Shown one piece after another: positions 25,281 to 34,705 of a DNA stretch of 64,000 bases. The notes under the pieces were generated by a model. It made no database searches. It had not been told where the DNA came from and saw only the letters and a list, made by a program, of their open reading frames with translations. Source of the DNA: Parapedobacter pyrenivorans (GTDB lineage: Bacteria > Bacteroidota > Bacteroidia > Sphingobacteriales > Sphingobacteriaceae); assembly GCF_014636865.1 (NCBI RefSeq), contig NZ_BMER01000001.1:1848718-1912717 (forward strand). The letters run 5' to 3'. The first letter of the stretch is position 1. Each line of letters starts with the position of its first letter. The translations under genes and the position numbers were made by a program.

Positions 25281-27146
25281 TCAGGCCACTAGTTCTTCTG
25301 CCACTGGTTTTGATTCTTGCGCGATGTCGACTTCGACACGCAGGTTATTGACGATATGCTTTTGCCTATCGGGTGTGTTTTTGCCCATATAATATTCGAG
25401 CAGCTGGATGATTTTCTGTTCCTTGGAAAGGATTACCGGATCCAGCCGTATATCTTCGCCGATAAACAATCCAAATTCCTCCGGGGAAATTTCCCCCAAG
25501 CCCTTGAAGCGCGTAATTTCCGGTTTACCCCCTAATTTCTGGATGGCACGTTGGCGCTCTTCATCGCTGTAGCAGTAGATGGTTTCTTTCTTGTTGCGTA
25601 CGCGAAATAACGGCGTTTGTAAAATAGATACGTGGCCGGCCTTGACAAGATCGGGGAAGAATTGAAGAAAAAAGGTCATCAACAATAGCCTAATGTGCAT
25701 GCCGTCTACATCGGCATCTGTGGCGACGACGATGTTGTTGTAACGCAGTCCATCGAGCCCGTCTTCGATATTGAGGGCATGTTGTAACAGGTTAAATTCT
25801 TCATTTTCATAAACCACCTTCTTGGTTAGTCCAAACGCATTGAGCGGTTTGCCCTTGAGGCTGAATACCGCTTGTGTATGTACATTTCGCGATTTGGTAA
25901 TCGAGCCGCTTGCCGAGTCGCCTTCGGTGATAAAAAGGGTAGTTTCCTGAGCCAGTTCGTGTTTATCTCCATAGTGGACTTTGCAGTCGCGCAGTTTGCG
26001 GTTGTGTAGCGAAGCCTTCTTGGCACGTTCGTTGGCCAGTTTTTTGATGCCGGCGATATCCTTGCGCTCACGTTCAGATTGGAGGATGCGCTTCAGCAGG
26101 GCATCCGCTGTTTCTCCGTGCTTGTGAAGGTAATCGTCGAGCGCCTTTTTAATAAAGTCATTGATGAACGTCCGTACAGTAGGCCCTTCTGGGCCTACGT
26201 TCTGTGAGCCCAGTTTGGTCTTCGTTTGCGATTCAAAGACCGGTTCCTGAACCTTGATGGCTACCGCACCAATGATGGACGACCGGATGTCGGAAGCATC
26301 AAAATCCTTTTTGTAAAACTCACGGACGGTTTTTGCTAATGCTTCACGAAAGGCTGCCTGGTGTGTACCGCCCTGTGTGGTATGCTGGCCGTTTACAAAC
26401 GAATAATATTCTTCGCCGTATTGCTGGCCGTGGGTAATAGCAATCTCGATATCATCCCCTTTAAGGTGGATGATGGGATATCGCATTGATTCGGCATCGA
26501 TGTTGCGTTCGAGCAGGTCTTTAAGTCCATTTTCCGAAATAAATTTCTGACCATTGAAATTAATGGTCAGTCCTGAATTGAGGAAGACATAATTCCAGAT
26601 CATGTTTTCCACGAATTCGGCACGGTAATGGTAATTCCGGAAAATGCTATCGTCGGGATAGAACGTTACCGCTGTTCCGTTGCGTTGGGTGGTGGTTTTC
26701 TCGTCGTTTTTTAATAGCTCCCCTTTGCTGAATTCAGCAATCCGCGTCTTTCCATCGCGGTAAGATTGCACGGTAAAAGAAGCGGAAAGTGCGTTGACGG
26801 CTTTGGTGCCCACACCATTCAGACCGACCGACTTCTGGAAGGCCTTGCTATCGTACTTGCCACCTGTATTGATTTTAGATACCACGTCTACGACTGAACC
26901 CAACGGAATACCCCGGCCGTAGTCGCGCACGGAGATTTTCTGCTCATTCATCGTAATGTCTATCGTCCTTCCGGCTCCCATCACAAACTCATCAATAGAG
27001 TTATCTACCACCTCCTTGAGCAGTACATAGATACCGTCATCGTATGCCGAGCCATCCCCTAGTTTGCCTATATACATCCCTGGACGCAACCGGATGTGCT
27101 CTTTCCAGTCGAGCGAACGTATACTATCTTCGTTGTATGTTGTCAT
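25281..27146 (-). CDS. parE: DNA topoisomerase IV subunit B
   Basis: A 621-residue ATPase subunit of a type IIA topoisomerase, which decatenates daughter chromosomes. The GHKL ATPase contains [10 protein letters not shown] and GRGIPLGSV. The transducer domain includes the QTKTKLGS switch loop. The TOPRIM domain has TEGDSASGS and [10 protein letters not shown], the metal-binding residues. The N-terminal sequence [23 protein letters not shown] is of ParE rather than GyrB type. No parC is adjacent in the window. A -7-like box TATCATTG lies at 27181-27188 on the minus strand. Confidence 0.93.
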   Translation of the reverse strand: MTTYNEDSIRSLDWKEHIRLRPGMYIGKLGDGSAYDDGIYVLLKEVVDNSIDEFVMGAGRTIDITMNEQKISVRDYGRGIPLGSVVDVVSKINTGGKYDSKAFQKSVGLNGVGTKAVNALSASFTVQSYRDGKTRIAEFSKGELLKNDEKTTTQRNGTAVTFYPDDSIFRNYHYRAEFVENMIWNYVFLNSGLTINFNGQKFISENGLKDLLERNIDAESMRYPIIHLKGDDIEIAITHGQQYGEEYYSFVNGQHTTQGGTHQAAFREALAKTVREFYKKDFDASDIRSSIIGAVAIKVQEPVFESQTKTKLGSQNVGPEGPTVRTFINDFIKKALDDYLHKHGETADALLKRILQSERERKDIAGIKKLANERAKKASLHNRKLRDCKVHYGDKHELAQETTLFITEGDSASGSITKSRNVHTQAVFSLKGKPLNAFGLTKKVVYENEEFNLLQHALNIEDGLDGLRYNNIVVATDADVDGMHIRLLLMTFFLQFFPDLVKAGHVSILQTPLFRVRNKKETIYCYSDEERQRAIQKLGGKPEITRFKGLGEISPEEFGLFIGEDIRLDPVILSKEQKIIQLLEYYMGKNTPDRQKHIVNNLRVEVDIAQESKPVAEELVA

Positions 27147-27180
27147 TTCTTAGCTGTTAGACATTAATTCCAAAGCCATG

Positions 27181-27188
27181 CAATGATA
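27181..27188 (-). promoter_or_regulatory. -7-like box TATCATTG of parE-purU
   Basis: One mismatch to TAnnTTTG, 35 bases upstream of the parE ATG, in the 91-base gap after the alpha-2-macroglobulin gene. Confidence 0.4.
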
Positions 27189-27237
27189 CGGAATTTTGAT
27201 GATTTTACATCGCCAATCTCCCTGCCGCTCGTTCTTC

Positions 27238-30200
27238 TCACTCCACCTTCACTCGTATCCCCTCGCTATGACTACTGAATTCAGGTGCATACATGCTTTG
27301 AATGGTGCTAATGCCGTTGGAGAATTCACCCGCTTGTGATACGAATACCGGGTATTCAAATACGTAGGTGCCTTTGCGTAGGTAATCGAAGAAAAAGTTG
27401 GTCGCTACGTCGCGTGTACTTTCGTAGTAACCCAGCCCGCCTTGGTAACGGTAGCCACTCAGCACATTCGTTGGCTCGAAACAGGCGGCACGCATGTCTT
27501 TGAGGTGCACGTATTCCATGTCGCGGTCTACACGGAGCTCGATACGTACCGTTACCTTGTCGCCGACCTTTAACGGATTGCCGGGTGTGATTTCTTCTAG
27601 CGCCGGGCCGCGGTCTGTATTGCGTTCGATGTAGAGCTGCTTGCGCAAGCTGAGTGGTGTTTCTGCAGCGGTAATCTTATCGAGTTCTTCAAAATACTGC
27701 CAGTATACGGCACCCCAGGCCACCCCTTCGTTCGTGGCTTTGTCTACCTGCACGGAGATATTTCCCATATCAGGCGTTACGGTGTCACCGTTGTAGCGTT
27801 TCTTGAAGTAGCCGGTTCCAGCTTCGGTCTGCTCCGTAGTGGACTGAATGGTTTCCTGTCCTACGTTGATGGTTACCGTTGGCTCGTTAATCAGCCAATC
27901 GCTTCCTTGCAACAACAGGGCGTATATGGCATCGGCTGTAGCCTTGGTGGTCGTCCAGTATTGAGTTTGTTTCTGTTTGAGCAGCCATACTTTTAGGTCA
28001 TCCACCGCTTTGGTATCCATGGCTACCTCGGCAAAAGCCTCAACGAGCAGGGCCTGTGCTTCGATGGGTGCTTCGTACCACCAATAGCCACGGGGCATCG
28101 TTTTCCAGTACATACCCATTTCCTCGTTTTGGATAGCGGTCTCGCGCAACGACGCCATGATTTCGTTGGCAGTCTTTACATCACCGCCACGGCTGAGCGC
28201 CAAGGCGATCTGGCCTTGGAGATACGGATTGAATTTGGGCCAGTAGCTGGCTGCTTGCGATACATAGTAGGAATAGGCCGTTTTGCTTTCTTTGGCTACA
28301 GGGCTATCCAAGAAACTGCGCAAGTAAAGGTATTGGATATGCGTATGGCCGAGCTGCTGATCTTTCAAGCTGGCTTTGCCTTTCAGTAATCCATCGTAGT
28401 CGATTTTAAGCTGCCTATCGAGATAGTTTACTGCACGATTTAATATATTGTTTGCTGTTTCACTATTTGCGGCGTCTACGCCGAGGTGTTTCAAGCGAGC
28501 GATGCCGGTAACAATGTATTGCGTGATGTAGCGGTTGCTCGTCATGCCCCTGAACCAGGGGAAACTGCCATCCGATACTTGCATTTCGGCCAATTTGGAT
28601 AGATTCTGTTGCAGGCCCTGTGCCAGCTTATGGCTCTCAAAAAGGCGTGCGATGCGGTGTTTTTGTTCGCGTTCGTCTTTAGCTTCCATCACCCAGGGAG
28701 TTTCTTCCAAGAGGGCCGACTTGAGTTCCTGGTTTTTCTCGAGGTTGGAAAGCAGGGCGGTGGTGTCGCTTGTTTTCCATCGGTCGAAGATGGCTTTCAC
28801 ACGGGGCGACTGCCCTACGATGTGGGCGGCCAGCGCATTGGAATAAAACCGGTTGAAAACCTGCTCGGCACACTCATAGGGATACTCCATCAGGTAAGGC
28901 AGCGCTTGCACGGCATACCACGCCGGGTTGCCGGTAAATTCTACGGTGAGTGCGTGGTTTATGCGGCTTCCGCTTGTCGTACTGGCCAGCTTCTCCAGTG
29001 CGAATGTCTTGGTTTCATTACCTCGAACGGGTAAGGGTAGGGTTTCCGTTACCAGCATACGGTTGGTAATGACCGGCAAGGTCGTCTCTTCACCATCGGT
29101 AAAATTGCCTGCTTTAGCCGAGATGCGTACTACCACTGGGTCGAAATGCCCATCGGGGACGGATACAAGCCAGCTGACATCCGTACTTTGGTTGTCCGCA
29201 ACCAAGAAATCTTGATCTGCCAAGCCGTTTCCGAAATTAGCAAGCGGTTGCAGGGTAGTCGCATCCAGCAAATCGATATGCGCTACGCCCTGTAACTCCC
29301 GTACGCTAATGTTGCTTATTTTCGCACTGATACGGATATCGTCGCCTTGGCGGAAGAACCGAGGGAGATTGGGTACCACCATCAGGTCTTTCTGAGTCTT
29401 TACTGCGCCTTGGAGGTAGCCAGTTTTCCAATCTGTTGTGTGGGCAAAGGCCATGAGCTTCCATTCGGTAAGTGCTTCCGGCATGGTAAATTTGACCGTA
29501 ACGTTGCCCTCAGCATCCGTTTGGAGTTGCGGCAAGAAGAAAGCGGTTTCTTGCAGATTGGTGCGTACAGGCGGGGGAGACGTGGTTTCTTCCGCTGCAT
29601 TTTCAGGTTCGGATACAGCGCCTGTTAGGCTTTGCTTTTCCTGTGTTCCATAGCCAACTACCACCACCTCTTGCACTGCGTCAGCCGCTTCCTCGCTAGG
29701 TGCAGCGGCTCGTGCAACGTTTTTTCTGCCGCGTATTTGGATGTTTGAGCCCGCATAATGTATTCGCTGTTGCAGTGTGAAATAATTTACCAATTCATCA
29801 TATCGTTTTTCATACTCGGTGGGCTCGGCGCTGTTGATTGTGTTTAGCCAAATGTTGCCAGCAATCGTTCCAAAGGTTTGGTCGGTTGTCCAATACAGCC
29901 CCAGCCAACGGGTCGGCGATAATCGGTTCCAATTCCAATGATGAGGTTTCAATGCATCCAGCGAACCATCATACAATCCCGCCAGCAACTCAGCCGTTAT
30001 AGCGTCCTTTTTATTGCCTTTGATGGTGAGCCGCCATTCCTCGGCAGCCCCCGGCTGTAATTTATCGCGGTGTGTCGCCCATTCTAGTTGGAGATCACGG
30101 TTCGACCAAGGTACATCCACCTGCTGGTTGCCTTGATATACCCGATTGTTATGTACATATAGCCATCCAAAACCAATTCCACCGCGGTCATCTTCACCGA

Positions 30201-33200
30201 TGGGCCGGTTAATCCGACGCTGTTCGGAAAAGGCGGTAAATTCGGTTTTGATGTCGGTGTTTGTTTCGAGCACATACGTACTATCAAATCCTGTTTTTAT
30301 AGTCAAGTTCAATACACCTCCAGGTTCCAGTGAGGTGCTGTCTGCCAATATCAGTAGCGGCTGCTGCGGTTTTTCTTCCGCCGCAGGTTTGGTAGCGTAG
30401 GTGTACACCTTTTCGGTGATTTCATTGCCATGGGAATCTGCCGTTTTTAACGTGATGAGGTGCCAACCCCCTGTTTTCCAGAGCGAGGCTGGAAGCTCCA
30501 CAGACTGTTGTTTTCCGGTATTGACATTGGTCGACCAACTTGCCTCAGCCGCAGGCCAGCTCAAGTAATTGGCTTCCTCGGCGTATTCGTCATCGGGGAA
30601 GAACTGCCTGAACTCTGCTTCGCTCATTGTATAGCGATCCGGTTTTTCCCACATTCGCATGCGGTATAGCTTGCCCGGGAATTTAAGTGGTGCGACGGAT
30701 ACGGCGACATCCGCCGGGATCGGTATCCCGTTTAGATTCTGTGTTGTGATGGCCAATCGGTTTTCCAAGGTGGCGTTAAGTTGTTGCGCAGCAGTGGCCG
30801 TTAGTTGCAACGAGCGATAGCCCGCTTGCACCTGTTGGTTGCCACTTTGCGTTTCACCGTTGATATCCGTCACATCTGCATATACCGTATAGCTGAATAC
30901 CGGCAAGGTTTGCGGGTCGATATGCTTATCGGGAAGGGTTGTGAATATCACTTCAAAGGTACCATCGGACTGTGTCTGCACGGTACCGCTGGTGATTTCC
31001 AGTTGTGGAGATTGCGGTTGCCCCCAGCGGTAGAATGCCCAGAAATAGGGAAAGCGCGCTTGGCGTACCACGCGGTATTTCACGACGGCACCATCGATGT
31101 TGTTGCCTGCATAAGCTAAGGCGCGGCCTTTTACTTTGATTTCTTCGTTGAGCGCGATGCTGGCTTTCAATGTGTCAAAAACGACCTGGAATTTCGGCCG
31201 CTTATACTCTTCCACCGAAAAATATACATTGCCATTTTTTGTGCCGATGTGCATTTGTCCGGTGAGTCCGCTCTCCGGCGCAGTAAATTTGCCGGAGAAT
31301 GAGCCATAAGCATTGGTAGTTAGCTGCATCGAAGTTACTTTTTGGCCGTTGGCATCAAATAAGGTTACTTCCGACTGGTGGTCCGCCAGCACACGGTTGG
31401 TTTTTCCGTCAGCGGCATTTTCAACGACAATTCCTTTGAAATGCACCGTCTGGCCGGGGCGATAAAGTGCACGGTCGGTAAACAGAAAAGTATGCTCGGT
31501 TGATTTTTTCGAGTCGGTGTCTTCGCTTTGATATGACCCGAAATAGCCATCGGTCCGTAGCGTGTCGCCATGTGATGATAGCACGATACGGCGGATGTTG
31601 TGCTGGCGCTTGTCGATACGGAGAATTGCTTTGCCGTCTTCATCTGTCCTTGTATTGCCGACAGCGTCATATCGATAGGTATCAAACGTGTCGTCCCAAC
31701 GTTCATCCAGGAAGGTTACCTGTGCGCCGCGTATGGGCATGCCCGATTTGCGGTGCAGTGCGAACAACATGCGCTGGTTTTCAAAATTGTTTGTGACAAG
31801 ACTCAATGAAGATACCTGAATGGGTACTACCGAAAGGATCGTGTTTCTCGATGAGAAATCGGCGGTTGCCGACGCGACCAGTAAATAGCGTCCGGTGGGC
31901 AGCGGATCGATTTTTATTTCTGTGCGGTGTTCGTATAGATCGTCTGCACCAGGCAGCGACGCTTCCCATGATGAAAGCGGCTTGCTGTTTATTAATTTTT
32001 TTTGCGTGGTGCTATCTAATTCGCGCTGGGGATTGGACAGCGCATTTGGCCATGGATAGATACGGAAATATGCATTGTCCAGGTTTTTATAGGTCACCAA
32101 CGCTTTATTGTTTTCATCAGGTAGCAAGACGGATTCGGTCTGCATGCCGAGTGATTTACTCAACAAGGAGTAACGCAGCTGTTCTGCATTGCGGGCACCC
32201 TCCGATTTCGGAAAGCGGGCAATGAGTGCGTCAAGTTGCTTAAGCAGGTTGCGCAAGTCTAATGAGTCCTTGCCTATGGCCTGATTATAGTCAAATTGTA
32301 ATAGCACGTAGGTTACTTGTGCCGTTGCAGGATTATCGGGATAGCCTGTGGCAAGTGCTTGCAGCGCGACACGATAAAGGCTGTCCTTATCGGGGTGCAC
32401 AGCATATTGGTACACAAACTGCAAACGCTGTAAATCGGCATCAATGAGTGCATCGGGCTGATCATCACCCAGGTGGAAGGCCAACAATTGCTGGTAGGCA
32501 TGCAGTGCACGGAAGTGCAGCGCTTCTGGCGTGGCCGGGTTTACTTTCACATCGGCGAGGCGCGCTGCCGGCTCGAACCACAGTGTGCCGTCGATTTGGA
32601 ATTGGTACGCCGGTTTGATCACATCTTTCTCGTCGTTCTGGAAAAACGTGATTGCCCTAAATGCCAGAAAGTCATATAGTGTGGGGCGCAGGTGACGTGT
32701 GTTTTTCCCTTCAAGAAGCAGGGGCGCATAACGTTCCACCGCGATGGCCTTGAGCGGTTCGCCGTCAAGGATGGATGCTTGGTATAGGTCACTGGCCTTG
32801 GCGATTAACGTGCCGGCATCCCAAGTGGCTACATCTGCTGGCGGTTCGCCAGTGATGGGGGTGCGGTTAAGGATCATCCAGCGGTTACGCTGATAGTATT
32901 GCCAATACAACTCAGCGTTGATGCTCTGCCAGATCGCCTTTTCGGCACCGTCGGTTACCGAGATCATCGAATCTGCCCGCTGGATGTTCCCTATCGCAGC
33001 ATTTTCCTGGACGGTCTCGTCTGTACCCATCAAGAACAGTTGCGCTTTGATGGTATTGGGGCCATCGTCTTTCCGCTGTGCTTCCGCTAGTATCTTGTTG
33101 GCTATCTTCGAGGCCGTTTGGGGTAGTCCCTTTTCTATGAGTGAATCGATCTGTTTCCATTCTTTCCTGAATGGGTCATCGTGATGTTGTTGTGCGATGG

Positions 33201-33249
33201 TCATCGTGATGGAAAAGACTAATAATATGGATAAGGTGCTGCGAATCAT
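27238..33249 (-). CDS. Alpha-2-macroglobulin family protein with SusC/RagA-like signature in the bait position
   Basis: A 2003-residue exported protein of the bacterial alpha-2-macroglobulin (A2M) family, proposed to trap proteases. A signal peptide ends near residue 18 with no lipobox. About 20-570 is an A2M-typical N-terminal part with a helical segment. An MG2-type domain includes LFTDRALYRPGQTVHFKG near 590. The A2M core domain starts near 1250 (FFLPQLQTDAEGNVTVKF). The thioester motif CAEQ is at residues 1460-1463, so covalent trapping looks possible. At 1195-1212 the peptide VVVVGYGTQEKQSLTGAV, the signature of SusC/RagA TonB-dependent transporters, sits in an Ala/Glu/Pro-rich stretch just before the core domain. 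No pbpC is adjacent. An inverted repeat overlaps the promoter region. Confidence 0.9.
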   Translation of the reverse strand: MIRSTLSILLVFSITMTIAQQHHDDPFRKEWKQIDSLIEKGLPQTASKIANKILAEAQRKDDGPNTIKAQLFLMGTDETVQENAAIGNIQRADSMISVTDGAEKAIWQSINAELYWQYYQRNRWMILNRTPITGEPPADVATWDAGTLIAKASDLYQASILDGEPLKAIAVERYAPLLLEGKNTRHLRPTLYDFLAFRAITFFQNDEKDVIKPAYQFQIDGTLWFEPAARLADVKVNPATPEALHFRALHAYQQLLAFHLGDDQPDALIDADLQRLQFVYQYAVHPDKDSLYRVALQALATGYPDNPATAQVTYVLLQFDYNQAIGKDSLDLRNLLKQLDALIARFPKSEGARNAEQLRYSLLSKSLGMQTESVLLPDENNKALVTYKNLDNAYFRIYPWPNALSNPQRELDSTTQKKLINSKPLSSWEASLPGADDLYEHRTEIKIDPLPTGRYLLVASATADFSSRNTILSVVPIQVSSLSLVTNNFENQRMLFALHRKSGMPIRGAQVTFLDERWDDTFDTYRYDAVGNTRTDEDGKAILRIDKRQHNIRRIVLSSHGDTLRTDGYFGSYQSEDTDSKKSTEHTFLFTDRALYRPGQTVHFKGIVVENAADGKTNRVLADHQSEVTLFDANGQKVTSMQLTTNAYGSFSGKFTAPESGLTGQMHIGTKNGNVYFSVEEYKRPKFQVVFDTLKASIALNEEIKVKGRALAYAGNNIDGAVVKYRVVRQARFPYFWAFYRWGQPQSPQLEITSGTVQTQSDGTFEVIFTTLPDKHIDPQTLPVFSYTVYADVTDINGETQSGNQQVQAGYRSLQLTATAAQQLNATLENRLAITTQNLNGIPIPADVAVSVAPLKFPGKLYRMRMWEKPDRYTMSEAEFRQFFPDDEYAEEANYLSWPAAEASWSTNVNTGKQQSVELPASLWKTGGWHLITLKTADSHGNEITEKVYTYATKPAAEEKPQQPLLILADSTSLEPGGVLNLTIKTGFDSTYVLETNTDIKTEFTAFSEQRRINRPIGEDDRGGIGFGWLYVHNNRVYQGNQQVDVPWSNRDLQLEWATHRDKLQPGAAEEWRLTIKGNKKDAITAELLAGLYDGSLDALKPHHWNWNRLSPTRWLGLYWTTDQTFGTIAGNIWLNTINSAEPTEYEKRYDELVNYFTLQQRIHYAGSNIQIRGRKNVARAAAPSEEAADAVQEVVVVGYGTQEKQSLTGAVSEPENAAEETTSPPPVRTNLQETAFFLPQLQTDAEGNVTVKFTMPEALTEWKLMAFAHTTDWKTGYLQGAVKTQKDLMVVPNLPRFFRQGDDIRISAKISNISVRELQGVAHIDLLDATTLQPLANFGNGLADQDFLVADNQSTDVSWLVSVPDGHFDPVVVRISAKAGNFTDGEETTLPVITNRMLVTETLPLPVRGNETKTFALEKLASTTSGSRINHALTVEFTGNPAWYAVQALPYLMEYPYECAEQVFNRFYSNALAAHIVGQSPRVKAIFDRWKTSDTTALLSNLEKNQELKSALLEETPWVMEAKDEREQKHRIARLFESHKLAQGLQQNLSKLAEMQVSDGSFPWFRGMTSNRYITQYIVTGIARLKHLGVDAANSETANNILNRAVNYLDRQLKIDYDGLLKGKASLKDQQLGHTHIQYLYLRSFLDSPVAKESKTAYSYYVSQAASYWPKFNPYLQGQIALALSRGGDVKTANEIMASLRETAIQNEEMGMYWKTMPRGYWWYEAPIEAQALLVEAFAEVAMDTKAVDDLKVWLLKQKQTQYWTTTKATADAIYALLLQGSDWLINEPTVTINVGQETIQSTTEQTEAGTGYFKKRYNGDTVTPDMGNISVQVDKATNEGVAWGAVYWQYFEELDKITAAETPLSLRKQLYIERNTDRGPALEEITPGNPLKVGDKVTVRIELRVDRDMEYVHLKDMRAACFEPTNVLSGYRYQGGLGYYESTRDVATNFFFDYLRKGTYVFEYPVFVSQAGEFSNGISTIQSMYAPEFSSHSEGIRVKVE

Positions 33250-33285
33250 GGTGATTAAAAATTAACGTCTCTCAATGTATGTATG

Positions 33286-33293
33286 CAAACTTA
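33286..33293 (-). promoter_or_regulatory. -7 box TAAGTTTG of the A2M gene
   Basis: Perfect TAnnTTTG on the minus strand, 36 bases upstream of the ATG at 33249. Confidence 0.65.
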
Positions 33294-33301
33294 ACTAAAA
33301 T

Positions 33302-33330
33302 TGCGTCATATGGCGCGCTATAATGACGCA
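33302..33330. promoter_or_regulatory. Operator-like inverted repeat upstream of A2M
   Basis: Arms TGCGTCAT (33302-33309) and ATGACGCA (33323-33330) are perfect 8-bp inverted repeats with a 13-base spacer. The repeat covers the expected -33 region of the A2M promoter, which suits a repressor or activator site. The binding protein is unknown. Confidence 0.45.
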
Positions 33331-33561
33331 TTGTGGTACAGGGATGCTACAGGAAATAAAATTCCATAAAAAATATTTAGTGATTTTTTTAAGGACAAGC
33401 CGCTTTTGGCGTTGTTTGTTTTTATTGGGCCGGAAATCTTCAAAAATAGGCACTATAACGTGTGTACAAAAGATGAGCTCACTGAGAATATTTTTATTTC
33501 GCAGGATACTTGGCACGAATAATGCGGAAAATCGCTATCATTTATTTTATAATATATCACA

Positions 33562-33753
33562 ATGCAAGAAGGCGTAGTAAAATTCTTCAATGAGACCAAG
33601 GGTTTCGGATTCATCACCCCGATAAATGGTGGTGAGGATGTTTTCGTTCACGTATCCGGTCTGATCGACCAAGTTCGCGAAAAAGACGATGTGTCTTTTG
33701 AAATCGCCAAAGGAAAAAAAGGGCTGAACGCGGTGAACGTAAAGCTTATCTAA
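33562..33753 (+). CDS. Cold-shock domain protein (CspA family)
   Basis: A 63-residue single cold-shock domain protein, an OB-fold RNA chaperone that melts mRNA structure. RNP1 appears as KGFGFITP and RNP2 as VFVHVSGL. The first residues MQEGVVKFFNETKGFG are canonical. The protein is slightly short for the family but complete, and a strong terminator follows. It is a single-gene unit, divergent from the A2M gene. Whether it is cold-induced or constitutive cannot be said. Confidence 0.95.
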   Translation: MQEGVVKFFNETKGFGFITPINGGEDVFVHVSGLIDQVREKDDVSFEIAKGKKGLNAVNVKLI

Positions 33754-33782
33754 CAGAAAGTCAATTGGATTGGTTTTCATTG

Positions 33783-33808
33783 AAGCTGCCCCTTAAGGCA
33801 GCTTTTTT
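33783..33808 (+). terminator. Rho-independent terminator of the cold-shock gene
   Basis: Stem AAGCTGCC / GGCAGCTT with a 6-base loop, running into six T. Confidence 0.93.
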
Positions 33809-33922
33809 GCATTTACACTGTTTCGTAGCTACCTTCGTTTGTTTGAACCAATTCAGTCGAGATGCCCGGACATTGCCACGAAGAAGAAAAGGACCTATTG
33901 GTTCGATTTAATTTTTGTGATC

Positions 33923-33939
33923 CATTTCGTGACGAAATG
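33923..33939. promoter_or_regulatory. 17-base palindrome CATTTCGTGACGAAATG
   Basis: A palindrome with 8-bp arms around a single central base, in non-coding sequence about 240 bases upstream of the GMC operon. It resembles a dimeric regulator site; the partner is unknown. Confidence 0.35.
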
Positions 33940-34174
33940 ACAGCGCAGGCAAATGCACGTATGACACTAGAAGCAAAGCATATTTTGATAAATGTAATAA
34001 TGATATGAGGAGATTTTCATCGTTAACTGATCAAGCAGCAATGCTGGGAATGTATGCGCGGATATCAGCGTTCGATAATTAAAAGTTTCCACATAAACTA
34101 TGGTAAATGCCGGTACTTGTGATTGCACTTGTCAGTATTATTTCGTAATATTGGATTTTCAGAACACGTAATTC

Positions 34175-34699
34175 ATGAACCGCAGAGGGGCTGTACGAAC
34201 ACTATTATACATAGCGGGCGGCACATTGGTGCTGCCCGCTTGTTTCCGCCAATCCGGCGCGCCAAGTATTGCATTGCAAAAGCTATCGGTGAGCGAAGCG
34301 GAAGAACAACTCCTTGCGGAGCTTGCCGAAACACTTTTTCCAACCACTGATACACCGGGTGGTAAGGAGCTACTGTTACATCTCTTTGTACTGAAAATGG
34401 TAGACGATTGCCACGGCCCTGAAGACCAACGGGCTTTTTCCGACGGGTTATCGGCATTTATCCAGTGGTCCCACGGCAAGCTGGGGCATTCGTTTACTCT
34501 GGCTGCTCCCAACGAACAAGTCGCGCTAGTTGAGGCGATTCAGACGCGGGCGGACGACGATATTGCCAAATTTTACGCGATGTTCAAGCAAAGGGCCATC
34601 CAAGGTTACCTGAACTCCCAGTATGTAATGACCAATCTCGTCAAATACGAGCTCATCCCCGGCCGGTATAACGGATATTTCCCAGTGGAAAAAGACTAA
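34175..34699 (+). CDS. Gluconate 2-dehydrogenase subunit 3 family protein
   Basis: A 174-residue exported small subunit of a membrane-associated sugar or alcohol dehydrogenase. The N terminus has a twin-arginine pair at residues 3-4 (NRRGAVRTLLYIAGG) and a lipobox-like LPAC with Cys23, so it may be a Tat-exported lipoprotein that escorts the FAD subunit. The body shows the family motif LAETLFPTTDTPG and the C-terminal ELIPGRYNGYFPVE. It is 6 bases upstream of the GMC oxidoreductase gene and is surely co-transcribed with it. The family is known from fungal-like and bacterial gluconate dehydrogenases; the actual substrate here is unknown. Confidence 0.85.
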   Translation: MNRRGAVRTLLYIAGGTLVLPACFRQSGAPSIALQKLSVSEAEEQLLAELAETLFPTTDTPGGKELLLHLFVLKMVDDCHGPEDQRAFSDGLSAFIQWSHGKLGHSFTLAAPNEQVALVEAIQTRADDDIAKFYAMFKQRAIQGYLNSQYVMTNLVKYELIPGRYNGYFPVEKD

Positions 34700-34705
34700 C
34701 AACAT

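Larger units (their letters stand above)
33250..33561. other. 312-base divergent intergenic region between A2M and the cold-shock gene
   Basis: It holds the A2M -7 box and an 8-bp-armed inverted repeat (33302-33330) on the left side, and an AT-rich stretch before the cold-shock gene on the right. I see no convincing TAnnTTTG for the cold-shock gene, whose leader may be long and structured as is known for cspA mRNAs. No ORF is credible here. Confidence 0.6.
33754..34174. other. 421-base intergenic region before the GMC dehydrogenase pair
   Basis: After the cold-shock terminator (33783-33808) it contains a -7-like TACCTTCG at 33830-33837, a 48-codon ORF at 33862-34008 without recognised homology, a 17-base palindrome at 33923-33939, and a -7-like TAATATTG at 34146-34153 just before the next gene. 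I see no RNA gene. Confidence 0.5.

Noticed and set aside
33862-34008. 48-codon ORF between the cold-shock and GMC genes as a protein-coding gene
   Set aside because: No recognised homology, no strong promoter and an internal palindrome; it is kept only as an observation.
34085-34098. GTTTCCACATAAAC considered as a parS site
   Set aside because: Too many mismatches to the palindromic parS consensus, and it is far from parAB.
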